Of a stretch of DNA of 64,000 nt, positions 39,401-49,000 are shown one piece after another. The stretch's first letter is position 1. Each line of letters opens with the position of its first letter. Source of the DNA: Runella defluvii (lineage in GTDB: Bacteria; Bacteroidota; Bacteroidia; Cytophagales; Spirosomataceae); NCBI RefSeq assembly GCF_014195535.1, contig NZ_JACIBY010000018.1:1-64000 (forward strand), given 5' to 3'. Position numbers and translations under genes: made by a program. Under the pieces are notes generated by a model that was not told the origin of the DNA, made no database searches, and saw nothing but the letters and a program-made list of their open reading frames with translations.

Positions 39401-40638
39401 CTGTTCGTACTTGGGTTATATTCCCAAAAATCTTTTTTTTGTGTTACACTAGAACCCGTACCAACATACCCCTTGTCATTAATACCAAACCCTACTGCAC
39501 CCTGGCGCCACTCTCCCGCAAAATCAGCTTTTTGTCTCCAAGTGTCGTCAGCAGGGTCGTACTCCCACAAAAATTTCATCAACCTCCCATCATCTCCCAG
39601 GGTGATATAACCTTTGTTTCCTACGCTAAAACCCACTCCATCTAGCAGTGCTGTTCCTCCAAATGGGGCTTTAGAAGCCCAACTATTGCTTACAGGATTA
39701 AATTCCCAGAAATCTTTTATATTTGTATTTCCAGTACCCATTCCCAGGTAGCCCTTGTCACCAATGCTGAAACCTGACGCTAGAAACCGTGGAATACCCC
39801 CAAAATTGGCCTTTTGTACCCACGTATCAGACGAGAGATTATACTCCCAAAAATCATTTTTATAGCTACCATCACTCCCCGTTCCGATGTAGCCTTTGCC
39901 ATTTATACTCAACCCCACGGCGTTTCGTCTTCCTCCCCCAGCAAAGTCCGCTTTTTTTGTCCAAGTATTAGTTGTAGGGTTATACTCCCAAAAATCATTT
40001 TTATAAGTAAAACCTATGCGGCCTGTACCGATGTAACCCTTGCCACCCATACTGAATCCAACGGCTTGGTATCGTTCCTCTGCATAATCTGCTTTTTGCG
40101 TCCACCGATCAGTATTAGGGTCATATTCCCAAAAATCTTTTCGGGCACTTCCACTATCGCCTGTACCAAGGTAGCCTTTACCGTTAATACTAAACCCTAC
40201 GGCCTCGGCACGTTGCACCCCGCCAAAATCGGCTTTTTGTGTCCAAGCATTGGTACTCGGGTTATACTCCCAGAAATCTTTTTTAAAACTTCCATCATAA
40301 CCCGTTCCTATATACCCCTTCCCATTGACACTAAAACCCGCCGCATTCTGTCGTGCCGACCCACCAAAGTCGGCTTTTTGAGTCCAAGTATCGGTGGCAG
40401 GGTCATATTCCCAAAAATCTTTTTCATACGACTGGTACGTTCCTGTCCCAAAATAGCCCTTGCTATCGATACTGAAACTCACACCGCCAAATCTTTGCAT
40501 AGGGCCGTTGGGGGTACTAAGGCCTAAGTCAGCCTTTTGTGTCCAACTGTTGGGGGTTTGGGCCTGTCCTATAAAGGTCACCAACAACCCTCCCAAAAAA
40601 GCATAGAGCAAATAGGTGTTTTTATACAATTGTTTCAT
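33481..40638 (-). CDS. Kelch-repeat / Ig-like T9SS-secreted surface protein
   Basis: A 2385-residue protein with a signal peptide (MKQLYKNTYLLYAFLGGLLV... ending near GQAQ). Residues about 28-620 are twelve kelch repeats of about 46 residues, each with WTQKADFGG, a GKGYIGTG turn and DFWEYNP; twelve blades suggest two six-bladed propellers. A PKD-like module and two SVGG-type Ig repeats follow. Then come nine near-identical 95-residue repeats (NPLPTATITGGTTVCKNA ... TTVTV) and a C-terminal module shared with the 43069 gene (RASTPQNVS, YHNYRVRCRKSDGT, SYYARCQ, YWFRIQSKDG). A low-complexity Gly/Gln/Ser linker leads to a T9SS tail (LPNPVTNVLRLKVQESKGQV). It is 13 bp downstream of the DUF4907-type gene, so they form an operon. 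Kelch propellers mediate binding; the ligand is unknown. Confidence 0.9.
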   Translation of the reverse strand: MKQLYKNTYLLYAFLGGLLVTFIGQAQTPNSWTQKADLGLSTPNGPMQRFGGVSFSIDSKGYFGTGTYQSYEKDFWEYDPATDTWTQKADFGGSARQNAAGFSVNGKGYIGTGYDGSFKKDFWEYNPSTNAWTQKADFGGVQRAEAVGFSINGKGYLGTGDSGSARKDFWEYDPNTDRWTQKADYAEERYQAVGFSMGGKGYIGTGRIGFTYKNDFWEYNPTTNTWTKKADFAGGGRRNAVGLSINGKGYIGTGSDGSYKNDFWEYNLSSDTWVQKANFGGIPRFLASGFSIGDKGYLGMGTGNTNIKDFWEFNPVSNSWASKAPFGGTALLDGVGFSVGNKGYITLGDDGRLMKFLWEYDPADDTWRQKADFAGEWRQGAVGFGINDKGYVGTGSSVTQKKDFWEYNPSTNSWTQKADFGGSARSYAVGFSINGKGYIGTGNDGNYTKDFWEYNPANNSWVQKADFGGLARLQAVGFNIGNKGYIGTGGTGTIQKDFWEYDPSTNRWTQKADLGGDARLNAVGFGIGSRGYIGTGTIGNISDDFWEFDPVSNSWSQKTNVGGGPRTVAVGFSIGGKGYIGTGLFNNSRRKDFWEYTPPCYLAASISPNTPLTVCSGGTLTLNGSSTGGYAPTYSWSAGGGAFTSTQQNPTFTIPTVTSSTNYTITLTVSENGCTATATVGVRVDPVSVGGTVNSNQTICSGTAPANLSLSGQVGNVVRWDRSTNSSFSSWNTISSTSTTLTGAMIGSLTADTYFRAIVKSGGCIEATSSVVKITVSPVSVGGSIGGSATVCAGTNRTDLALSGQVGAIQKWQSSLRADFSETTDIANTTTELAATNLTQTTYFRAFVKSGVCSEATSTVAMVTVNPLPTATITGGTTVCKNASSPKITFTGAAGTAPYTFTYKINNGSEQTITTTNGNSISLDVPTNESGTFEYSLVSVKDGSSTTCSQAQSGSTTVTVNPLPTATITGGTTVCKNASSPKITFTGAAGTAPYTFTYKINNGSEQTITTTNGNSISLDVPTSEAGTFEYSLVSVKDGSPTTCSQAQTGSTTVTVNPLPTATITGGTTVCKNASSPKITFMGAAGTAPYTFTYKINNGSEQTITTTNGNSVSLDAPTSEAGTFEYSLVSVKDGSSTTCSQAQSGSTTVTVNPLPTATITGGTVVCKNATSPKITFTGAAGAAPYTFTYKINNGSEQTITTTNGNSVSLDAPTSEAGTFEYSLVSVKDGSLTTCSQAQTGSTTVTVNPLPTATITGGTMVCKNASSPKITFTGAAGTAPYTFTYKINNGSEQTITTTNVNSVSLDAPTSEAGTFEYSLVSVKDGSSTTCSQAQTGSTTVTVNPLPTATITGGTTVCKNATPPKITFTGAAGAAPYTFTYKINNGSEQTITTTNGNSVSLDVPTSEAGTFEYSLVSVKDGSSTTCSQAQSGSTTMTVNPLPTATITGGTVVCKNATSPKITFTGAMGTAPYTFTYKINNGSEQTITTTNGNSVSLDAPTSEAGTFEYSLVSVKDGSSTTCSQVQTGSTTVTVNPLPTATITGGTTVCKNATPPKITFTGAAGAAPYTFTYKINNGSEQTFTSTNGNSVSLDAPTSEVGTFEYSLVSVKDGSSTMCSQAQSGSTTVTVNPLPTATITGGTVVCKNASSPKITFTGAAGTAPYTFTYKINNGSEQTITTTNGNSVSLDVPTNEAGTFEYSLVSVKDGSSTTCSQAQTGSTTVTVQDKPTITLSTLQQTLNEGNSQTFCDTDANPVNGLQFTVSGLCVVGNPVWRVQVGSGAWSGWASNPPVTQLSNNQPHRYQAACDASCPVTYTNAIELTINYRASTPQNVSMVADGVSVNAGESKDVCNIEGNVITFNATCGAGEMLLYSVDGGEYSSVVPMQLVDGQYHNYRVRCRKSDGTTSCVESESGVMRLRITIVPVSPVASLNVTSGCGNPVAFNGTANCGAATTIWYNATTNVALPTFPTQTPTETSSYYARCQAGGGCLSEKSNVVTYTAIQVGVAPVVTASAEVVCTGVEVTLSTSCPTGTTPNWNTGTSENSFKVSFLNVTKQSYWVRCMHPNGCQSVESGKKEIYWKAFELTLINIGESKSAIKTNDRSVWSSQFITRDGGPELDQSTQVNPTLYYVENANKLAPRYWTVNVDACALGTDGSLTFDMLATPETGVIRSFNTHENNAPYFMYANREGWTELYAQNHPAYGFYQDNGSGGNLYDGGLPKGLYKLGIRYWDMKGWGSIYPSTRKPQGNVLAYQEYWFRIQSKDGVGVGAARTAESGGQEGASGNKQRATSKGQGSDNGQQLTDSGAFATVLPNPVTNVLRLKVQESKGQVVQTSLMDASGRRILERRFTPETNTHQEEFGVSELPTGIYFLQVQTHTKQAVLRVLKTEE
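35480..38048 (-). repeat. Nine tandem 285-bp in-frame repeats in the kelch gene
   Basis: Nine consecutive units of 285 bp (95 residues) with only scattered differences, such as CKNASSPKITF versus CKNATPPKITF and NESG versus SEAG. The outer limits are approximate to a few bases. Because of the strong repetition, the opposite strand also stays open over long stretches, which is not a gene. Confidence 0.88.
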
Positions 40639-40651
40639 AAAAATACAGGGA

Positions 40652-41014
40652 TTAAAGGGCTTTTACTTGTTTCATTTCTTCCACGCTTACGCTGGGTGGC
40701 ATCTGGCCTTTTTTTAATTTTTGAATGATAATATCCGCCACTTTTTGAGCCTGCGCTTTGGTTGCAAAGCCACTATTCCCTGGCAAGCCAGGCTTGGAAA
40801 GTTGGTGAATAAAACGCTTCCCCTCTACGTAAATGTCGTAGCCCCAGGTATTACCTTCTGAGGGAATAATTTTAGAAGTAATGTTGGCATTCACATAGTT
40901 ATTGGCTGCGGGAAAAGCAGGCTGCTGAGCAGCCGAACTTTGCGGTGCCTGCCCATACGAGCAAACCATGATGCCACCGAAGCAAATCAGCAGGACAAGT
41001 ACTTTAATGTTCAT
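40652..41014 (-). CDS. Small secreted DUF4907-type protein
   Basis: A 120-residue protein with a signal peptide (MNIKVLVLLICFGGIMVCSYG). The mature part carries the block TWGYDIYVEGKRFIHQ, then PGLPGNSGFATKAQAQKVADIIIQKLKKGQMPPSVS. From memory this matches the DUF4907 family of small Bacteroidetes exported proteins, often encoded next to kelch proteins. It is the first gene of a two-gene operon with the 2385-residue kelch protein (gap 13 bp). Its function is unknown; the fixed pairing suggests a chaperone or partner of the kelch protein. Confidence 0.72.
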   Translation of the reverse strand: MNIKVLVLLICFGGIMVCSYGQAPQSSAAQQPAFPAANNYVNANITSKIIPSEGNTWGYDIYVEGKRFIHQLSKPGLPGNSGFATKAQAQKVADIIIQKLKKGQMPPSVSVEEMKQVKAL

Positions 41015-41105
41015 TTTTAGAAAAGAAAATGGTACTAATGGAGAGAATGAGTTAAGGTAATTACTACAAAGTAGCTACCCTCACTCAGCATATACCATTT
41101 TCACG

Positions 41106-41126
41106 GGTGGACAAACAGGTGGACAA
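41106..41126. promoter_or_regulatory. 12-bp-period direct repeat upstream of the DUF4907/kelch operon
   Basis: GGTGGACAA occurs at 41106-41114 and again at 41118-41126, a spacing of 12 bp, about 92 bp before the DUF4907-type start in a 161-bp gap. Direct half-sites about one helical turn apart could bind a regulator such as the adjacent HTH protein. No clear TAnnTTTG box was found here. Confidence 0.3.
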
Positions 41127-41175
41127 TTTATAACCACCTATTTTACAACAATATACTTACTACCCAAACCGCCTT

Positions 41176-42861
41176 TTAGGCAATTTCCTCCATCATTGAA
41201 GGGTATTTTTTTCGAAGTCGATAACGCGTTTTTTTGACAGAATCAGCCGAAATGCCCAGCATGGTTCCCTTTACTTTATCAGTAAGGTTGAGCTTATCTA
41301 AGGCACACAACCGTACTTCTGCCGCCGTTAAATCAGGATATTTTTTATTTAAATCAAGAAAGAAATAAGGAAACACTTGTTCATAAAGTGCCTTGAAGTT
41401 TTGCCAATCGTCTTCGGTAAGTAGTACACTTTGTTGAAGGTTTTCAAGGGTTTTCTCCACCTCAAAATTCATTTCTGGACGTTGATTATTTCTTTCTAAC
41501 TGCGTCGAAATCGTTTCAATGAGCTCATTTTTTTCCTTAATATTGACCAAATATTGCTCCAGTTGCCGATTGGCGTGGTCAAGCATTTCTTCTGCTCGCT
41601 GGCGTTTTTCCGTTTGAAGGCGTTTTTCTTGTTTTTGACGTTCGTTGAGCCAATACACCACGCCCAAAAACACCACAATAAGCCCAAAAATAATCACATT
41701 GCGAAGCATACGTTCGTTGGTTACTTCTACTTGTAAAGCCCTCCGCTCGTTGATGTATTTTTCGGCTTGCAAACTACTTTCCAACACCACCACTTTTTTA
41801 TAATCCAGCTTCACCTTCAGCGTGTCTTTGAGAGCCAACAAGGAATCTTTAAACGTATTGGCCAAGCTAAAGTTTTTCATCTTGGCATGGTACAAAGCCA
41901 GCGTTTCAAATCGAATCAAATCATAAGTAGGATACGTCCAGTACGGCATAACTACCGCAGCAGGAGCAATGTATGGCTTGGCTTTATCCACCGAATCAAG
42001 CATAAGGAGGGCATTGGCAATGTATAAGCGACTGATGGCTGCATTTTCTGGTATGGCTTTTTCGTTTACTTTGGCTTCTTCGTACAGGTACGGAAGCGCC
42101 TCTTTGTACTTGCCCATCATGCGCAGCAAATTGCCCAAGTTCCCCCGAATCAGTACTTCGTAATTGCTGTTTTTTTCGACTTTGGCCGCCACAACACCCT
42201 CTCTAAATGCCTTTTCGGCTTTCTCGTATTGCTTCATTTTAAGGTAACAAAGCCCCAAGTTATTGTAAATACCCATGGGCGAAAACACCGCATTAGGGGG
42301 TTCTTTAAGTGCAATTTGGCAATGTAACGCCGCCATTTTGTAGTCTTCAAAGAAATAGTAAATGGCAAAAAAACCAATGTAGTAGTAAATGCTGTGCGGA
42401 AATTTACCAAAATAGGTTTCTTCTAACAGCTTTCGAGCTTTAAACAACAGTGGAAGTCCCGTGGTGTAATCTTTCTTGTTAAAAGCCACCCATCCCCGCC
42501 AAAAAAACGAGTAAGCTTTCAAATCATCGTAAGGCGTAGTTTGGGTAATTTTTTCTAGTTTCTTGGTATAGCCATTTTTTTCTTCCTTGGTTGGGGCAAT
42601 TTCTTCACTTAAACGCAATTTAAGGAAATCAAGATAAGCCAAAGACCGTTCGTCTCGTTCGTCTTTTGCCACTTTTTGGATGCTATCCAATTCTGACTTA
42701 TAGCGGCTTACTTGGGCATCGGCACCAAATTGAAACGAAAAGTCAATCAAATAGCGTACACGCTTCTCGCTTGCAGAAAAAACTTCTTGGCCATGCAATT
42801 TCATCACACCTCCTCCAGCAATCCAATAAAGTGCAATCACAAGCAAGATTCTATATAACAT
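41176..42861 (-). CDS. Membrane-anchored TPR protein with C-terminal HTH domain
   Basis: A 561-residue protein. The N-terminus (MLYRILLVIALYWIAGGGVM) is a signal peptide or anchor, and TPR helices cover about residues 90-350 (for example YNNLGLCYLKMKQYEKAEKAF and GNLGNLLRMMGKYKEALPYL). One membrane segment follows (about 388-407, NVIIFGLIVVFLGVVYWL) and then a coiled coil. The end is a LuxR-like helix-turn-helix (LTAAEVRLCALDKLNL, VKGTMLGISADSVKKTRYRLRKKYP). There is no kinase or receiver domain, so it would sense through the TPRs and bind DNA directly. This architecture is common in Bacteroidetes. It is adjacent to the DUF4907/kelch operon on the same strand (161 bp apart), which it may regulate; the target is inferred. 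Confidence 0.82.
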   Translation of the reverse strand: MLYRILLVIALYWIAGGGVMKLHGQEVFSASEKRVRYLIDFSFQFGADAQVSRYKSELDSIQKVAKDERDERSLAYLDFLKLRLSEEIAPTKEEKNGYTKKLEKITQTTPYDDLKAYSFFWRGWVAFNKKDYTTGLPLLFKARKLLEETYFGKFPHSIYYYIGFFAIYYFFEDYKMAALHCQIALKEPPNAVFSPMGIYNNLGLCYLKMKQYEKAEKAFREGVVAAKVEKNSNYEVLIRGNLGNLLRMMGKYKEALPYLYEEAKVNEKAIPENAAISRLYIANALLMLDSVDKAKPYIAPAAVVMPYWTYPTYDLIRFETLALYHAKMKNFSLANTFKDSLLALKDTLKVKLDYKKVVVLESSLQAEKYINERRALQVEVTNERMLRNVIIFGLIVVFLGVVYWLNERQKQEKRLQTEKRQRAEEMLDHANRQLEQYLVNIKEKNELIETISTQLERNNQRPEMNFEVEKTLENLQQSVLLTEDDWQNFKALYEQVFPYFFLDLNKKYPDLTAAEVRLCALDKLNLTDKVKGTMLGISADSVKKTRYRLRKKYPSMMEEIA

Positions 42862-42883
42862 ACTATTTTGGGTTATGGAATTT

Positions 42884-42891
42884 CAAAAATA
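42884..42891 (-). promoter_or_regulatory. Probable -7 element of the TPR/HTH gene
   Basis: On the minus strand this reads TATTTTTG (TAnnTTTG), 22 bp before the ATG at 42861. No TTG is present at the standard distance upstream, so the call rests on the -7 box and its position only. Confidence 0.35.
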
Positions 42892-42949
42892 GCACACACA
42901 CGATAAGTGAGCACTAATTATCCATAAAAATCTAGTCCACTTTTTGTAT

Positions 42950-42976
42950 AGTCCTAAAAAAAACACTTTTAGGACT
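42950..42976 (-). terminator. Hairpin terminator downstream of the secreted hydrolase gene
   Basis: A perfect 10-bp stem (AGTCCTAAAA at 42950-42959 with TTTTAGGACT at 42967-42976) and a 7-nt loop lie about 93 bp beyond the hydrolase stop. A-rich and T-rich stretches lie on both sides, so it could act in either direction. A second, weaker pairing (AAACGGGG at 42998 with CCCCGTTT at 43034) lies closer to the stop. Confidence 0.55.
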
Positions 42977-43068
42977 ATTTTTCTCTTTTAAAATACCAAA
43001 CGGGGATAAAAGCGAACCCTTGTTCTCTCTTACCCCCGTTTCTATTTTGGGTTAAAATTAGTGTTAGC

Positions 43069-46000
43069 TTAATGCACTTTCACTACTTTCAACGTCGCTT
43101 GTTTGTCAGGCGTTACTACTTGCAAGAAATACATACCCGTCGGCAATTCACTCACCCCAAACTCTTCTTGGTGCGTGTTGGTTTCAGGTACAAATTGACG
43201 GCGTAAAATTGCCCGTCCTGAGGCATCAGTCAATGTAGTCTGCACTACTTGCCCTTTGCTCTCTTGCACTTTCAAGCGAAGGATACTGGTGACGGGGTTG
43301 GGCATGACAATTGCAAAATCCCCTTGCTCTTTGCTAACTGCTGACTGCTCCCCGTTATCCGCTGCACGCGCTGCGCCCACACCAATTCCGTCTTTCGACT
43401 GGATTCTGAACCAATATTCTTGGTAGGCCAAGACGTTGCCTTGGGGTTTACGCGTCGATGGATAGATACTACCCCAGCCTTTCATATCCCAATAACGAAT
43501 ACCCAATTTGTACAAGCCTTTCGGTAACCCTGCATCATATACGTTAGCACCTGCACCATTGTCTTGGTAAAAACCATACGCAGGGTGATTCTGACCGTAC
43601 AATTCCGTCCAGCCTTCGCGGTTGGCGTACATGAAGTAAGGCGCATTGTTTTCGTGGGTGTTGAAAGAGCGGATTAAGCCCGTCTCAGGTGTCGCCAACA
43701 TGTCAAACGTCATCGACCCGTTTGATCCTAACCCGCACGTCTCTACGTTAATCGTCCAATAACGAGGTGCCATTTTGTTGGCATTTTCTACGTAATACAA
43801 GGTCGGATTTTGCTGCGTGCTTTGCTCCAACTCAGGGCCGCCGTCTCTGGTAATAAATTGGTTTGCCCAAGCTGAACGTTCGTTGGCTTTTACCGCTGAT
43901 TTACTTTCACCGATGTTTATCAAGGTCAACTCAAACGACTTCCAGCTTACCTCTTTGACCGAGCTCACCGCGCTTTGGCAACCATTTGGCGACACACAGC
44001 GTACCGAATAACCTTGTTTGGTTATATTGATAAATGACACTTTAAAACTACTCTCCGTCACGCCCGTATTCCACAAAGCGGTTGTACCCACTGGGCAGGT
44101 TGTCGAAACTGTCACCTCTGTTCCCGTACATACAAGCTCCGAACTCACGTTGACCACAGGCGCTACATTGACAGGTACAATTGTAAACGTCACTACGTTA
44201 CTTTTTTCACTCAAACAGCCACCTGCAGCTTGGCAACGCGCATAATACGACGTCGTTTCACTTGGTGTTTGACTTGGTAAAGTTGATAGCACGGCATCGG
44301 TAGTGGCGTTGTACCAGACTGTCGTCAAATTGCCACAGTTTGTTGTTCCACTGAAAGCTACTGCCGTACCACAGCCATTGGTGACGTTCAAACTTGCCAC
44401 AGGAACTTGTGATAAGTTTGTAATTCGCAAGCGCATTACGCCCGACTCGCTCTCAACACACGACGCGGTTCCGTCTGATTTGCGGCAACGTACGCGGTAA
44501 TTGTGGTACTGACCATCCACTTGTTGTACAGGAAGAATACTGCTGTAATCTCCACCGTCCACCGAATAAAGAAGCATTTCTCCTTCAGCACAAGTCGCCT
44601 TGAACATGAGGGCATTGCCTTCGATGTTACAAACTTCTTTGGTTTCTCCAACGTTCACCGTTGTCCCATCAGCCACCAACGACACATTCTGTGGAGTAGA
44701 AGCGCGGTAGTTGATTTTCACTTCAATTGGACTGGTGTACGTCATTAGACAACTAACGTCGCAAGCAGCTTGGTAACGGTGGGGTTGGTTATTGGACAAC
44801 TGGGAAACTGGGGCATTGGCTGACCAGTCGCTCCATGCGCCATTTCCAACTTGACTGCGCCAAACAGGCAAACCAGCAACACACGCCCCCGTAACGCTAA
44901 ACTGTAAACTATTAACAGGATTTGCATCTGTATCACAAAGTTCACGGTTATTACCTTCGTTTAAGGTTTGTTGGAGGGTTGATAATGTAACCGTTGGTTT
45001 GACATGAATCAGAACTGCCGCCGTGGTCGAATTTGCCTGCGAACATACACCGCTTTTCGTTACTGCACGGTAATACGTCGTTTGGGTTAAATTAGTAGCG
45101 ATCAACTGATTCGTTGTGTTCGCAATATCAATCACACCGTTAAAGTCGGCATTTGAAGACGATTGCCATTTTTGAATTGTTCCCACTTGGCCTGACAACG
45201 TCAATACCGTGCTGTTGGTACCCGTACAAACAGCCGTAGAACCTGCAATGCTACCTCCTACCGAAACGGGATCCACTGTTACCGTTGCCACCGAAGAAAA
45301 CACGGCTTCGCATACGCCACTTTTTACCATGGCCCGATAATAGGTCATTTGAGTTAGATTCGTAGCCGTGAAACTGGTTGTCGTGTTGGCAATATCAACA
45401 GGATTCGCAAAGTCAGAAGTCAATGACGACTGCCATTTTTGAACATCGCCTACTTTACCTGACAATGTCAATGCTGTTGAATTTGTCACCGCACAAACTG
45501 TAGTTGAACCTGCAATGCTACCGCCCACGTTGACAGGGTCAACCGTCACGGTTGCGGTTGAAGAAAACGCGGCTTCACATACGCCACTTTTCACGATTGC
45601 CCGATAATGGGTCGTTTGCGTTAAGTTGCTCGCCGTTAAGCTGGTCATTGTATTGGCAATGTCAGTAGGGTTAGCAAAATCGGAAGTCAATGACGACTGC
45701 CATTTTTGAACATCACCTACTTTACCTGACAACGTCAATGTGGTCGAGTTCGTCCCTGTACAAACCGTAGCCGAACCACCAATGCTACCACCTACCGTAA
45801 CAGGATTCACCGTTACTGTTGCTGTCGCCGAATTAACGGCATCACATACGCCACTTTTTACCACGGCACGATAATACATCGTTTGCGTTAGGTTTGTCGC
45901 GACGAAGCTTGTTGTTGTATTCACAATATCAGTAGGAGTAGCAAAATCAGCCGTCAATGAAGATTGCCATTTCTGAACGTCGCCTACTTTGTCTAATAAG

Positions 46001-49000
46001 GTCAATGTCGTCGAGTTTGTTCCAGAACAAACCGTAGCCGAACCACCAATGCTTCCACCTACCGTCACAGGACTTACCGTTACCGTAGCCGTCGCTGAGT
46101 TCACCGCTTCACATACGCCACTCTTCACGATTGCCCGATAATAGGTTGTTTGGGTTAAGTTGCTCGCCGTTAAGCTGGTCGTTGTATTGGCAATGTCCGT
46201 AGGGTTAGCAAAATCGGAAGTCAATGACGACTGCCATTTTTGAACATCACCTACTTTACCTGACAACGTCAATGTAGTCGAGTTTGTCCCTGAACATACC
46301 GTGGCCGAACCTGCAAGGCTACCACCCACCGTCACAGGACTTACCGCTACGGTAGCTGTCGCTGAGTTAACCGCATCACATACTCCACTTTTTACCACTG
46401 CACGATAATACGTCGTTTGCGTTAAGTTTGTTACGGTTAAGCTCGTCGTTGTATTGGCAATGTCAACAGGTGTGGCAAAATCAGAAGTCAACGACGACTG
46501 CCATTTTTGAACATCACCCACTTTGTCTGTCAAACTCAATGTCGTCGAGTTTGTTCCTGAGCAAACTGCTGCGCCTGCAATACTACCACCCACCGAAACA
46601 GGATTCACCGTCACGGTCGCTGTGGCAGAATTAGCGGCGTCACATACGCCACTTTTTACCACTACCCGATAATAAGTCGTTTGCGTTAAGTTAGTCGCAG
46701 TGAGACTGGTAGTTGTGTTCGTAATATCAACAGGAGTAGCAAAATCAGAAGTCAACGATGACTGCCATTTTTGAATAGTTCCCACTTGGTTTGACAACGT
46801 CAATGCCGTCGAATTTGTCCCCGAACAAACCGTAGCCGAGCCCGCAAGGCTACCACCCACGTTGGCAGGGTCAACTGTCACGGTTGCCGTCGAAGAAAAC
46901 GCGGCTTCACATACCCCGCTTTTTACCACTGCCCGATAATAAGTCGTTTGCGTTAAGTTGCTCGCCGTTAAGCTGGTCGTTGTATTGCTAATGTCCGTAG
47001 GATTCGCAAAATCAGAAGTCAACGACGACTGCCATTTTTGAACGTCACCTACTTTATTTGCCAACGTCAATGTGGTCGAATTCGTACCCGTACAAACCGT
47101 AGCCGAACCTGAAACACTACCTCCTACCGTAACAGGGTTGACCGTGATGGTACCAGTGGCAGAAAATGCGGCATTACACATTCCGCTTTGTACTACCGCC
47201 CGATAATAGGTCGTTTGGGTTAAGTTGGTTGCGGTTAGGCTAGTCGTTGTATTGGTAATGTCTGTAGGACTAGCAAAATCAGAAGTCAACGACGACTGCC
47301 ATTTTTGGATCGTTCCCACCTGATTTGACAACGTTAGCGTTGTTGAATTTGTACCTGTACAAACTGACTGTGCGCCCGTGATTGTACCACCCACTGAAGC
47401 AGGAGTAACGGTAATCGTGGCCGACGCTTCAGCCGAACAACCCTGATCATTTGACACCGTCACGGTATATGTACCTCCTGCGGCTACATTGATAGCTGCT
47501 GAATTTTGGCCTGTACTCCACGAATACGCCGTTCCTCCAGTGGCTGTTAAGATTGCGCTAGTGCCTTCACAAATGGTACCGTCGTTGGCAGTACCCGAAT
47601 TTTCGGTGATTGTCACCATGGCTGGAGTGGCACATTTTTCTCCACCTCCACTTCCTCCCAATAAGGAGGTAGCTTGGTACTCAGCGTAATAATCGCCGCG
47701 TAAGGTATTTCCAAGCACCCAACTGCTGGTAGAAGCTGGCGAACCATTTTTCACAATACTAGCCGTTGGAATGTCCGCTACCCGTGCATGAGCTGCCCCG
47801 CTTGTTGCGTGGTAAAAAAACAATCGGTTAAGTCCCGTCAACGCAGGCAGGTTTTTCAAAATAGTTAAGTGCGTGTTTATGTTATCATAATCGCGTTGTC
47901 GGAAGTAATACCGCACGCCTACGTTACCGTTGGGCTGTGAAGTTGGGTTTACATTCCAGCTACGTGACATAATGACGGCACCGTTCGGATTCGTAATAAA
48001 CCCTTGCCCTTTGTTGACAAAATAGTTACTTGACGACTCTTTCAACGACACGGCGTTGTCTGGAACGCTAGCCCCCGTACCACCTAATTTCAACGATAAC
48101 AAACGTTTACCATTACAACTACAGTAGTGAGTCCATCCGTCGCTATCGGTGTGGGAGTTGCTAGACGTATGGGTTTCCTCTGCGGTTGGAAGCTGCGACT
48201 CGTCAGAACAATGAAACTTAATGTTATTGTTGCCCACAAAATCATCCATGTTGACGGGCGACTGGTCCGAGTTATCAAAGGTTTTGTGACGTGTACCATG
48301 ATAATGCTTAAACTCTAAATCAGCGTCTGGAACCGCAAGCGGGTTTATGCCCGCTTGAGCACTAGGCGAATCGGTACAACCATATAATTCTAAGGCCTTC
48401 AACCACGCTAATTGGTCGCTGTTGCGAAAAATAGTGTACCAATGCGTATGATTACGGAACAACGACTGGTCATAAAAAGCCGCATTGAGCATATCTGCGG
48501 TATGCAACCAAGGGCGAGGAATTCCTGCTGCATCATAGAGTTCTGACCATTTTTCTTCTTTATTGACCATTGAGCTGTGGCGATAACCGAGCCAGTAACG
48601 TTGGACTCCATTGCTTGGTTCAACGTGCAAGTAGTTGGGAGATGGGTCAAAAGTTTGACCTGGCAAAAGACTACCTACCCCCAATAATTCATCCGCTTCC
48701 AACATTCGACCACCATTGGCATAAAGTTCAGAAAAATTGATATTAGAAAAACGTCCCTTTAACCACTGATAAATTTCTCTGGCTCTCCAAGTATCACCCA
48801 TGTGGTAATTATTTCGCAAACCAGGGGTATCAGCTCCTGCTACTGGGTCTAGCGCAACTACGTTGATGGTAGCCGCGCTGCCTAACACCGTGTTGAGTAC
48901 GCCATTAAATTCAGAAAATTTAGGGTCACTTTCTAAGGCTTTTTTTATTCCGTACAAAAAGGAGGAAATACCTACGGCAGACCCACGGCTATGGCCTGAA

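Noticed and set aside
41064-41082. Imperfect dyad around ACTACAAAGTAG upstream of the DUF4907-type gene
   Set aside because: The arms are short with a bulge, and there is no second copy to support it.
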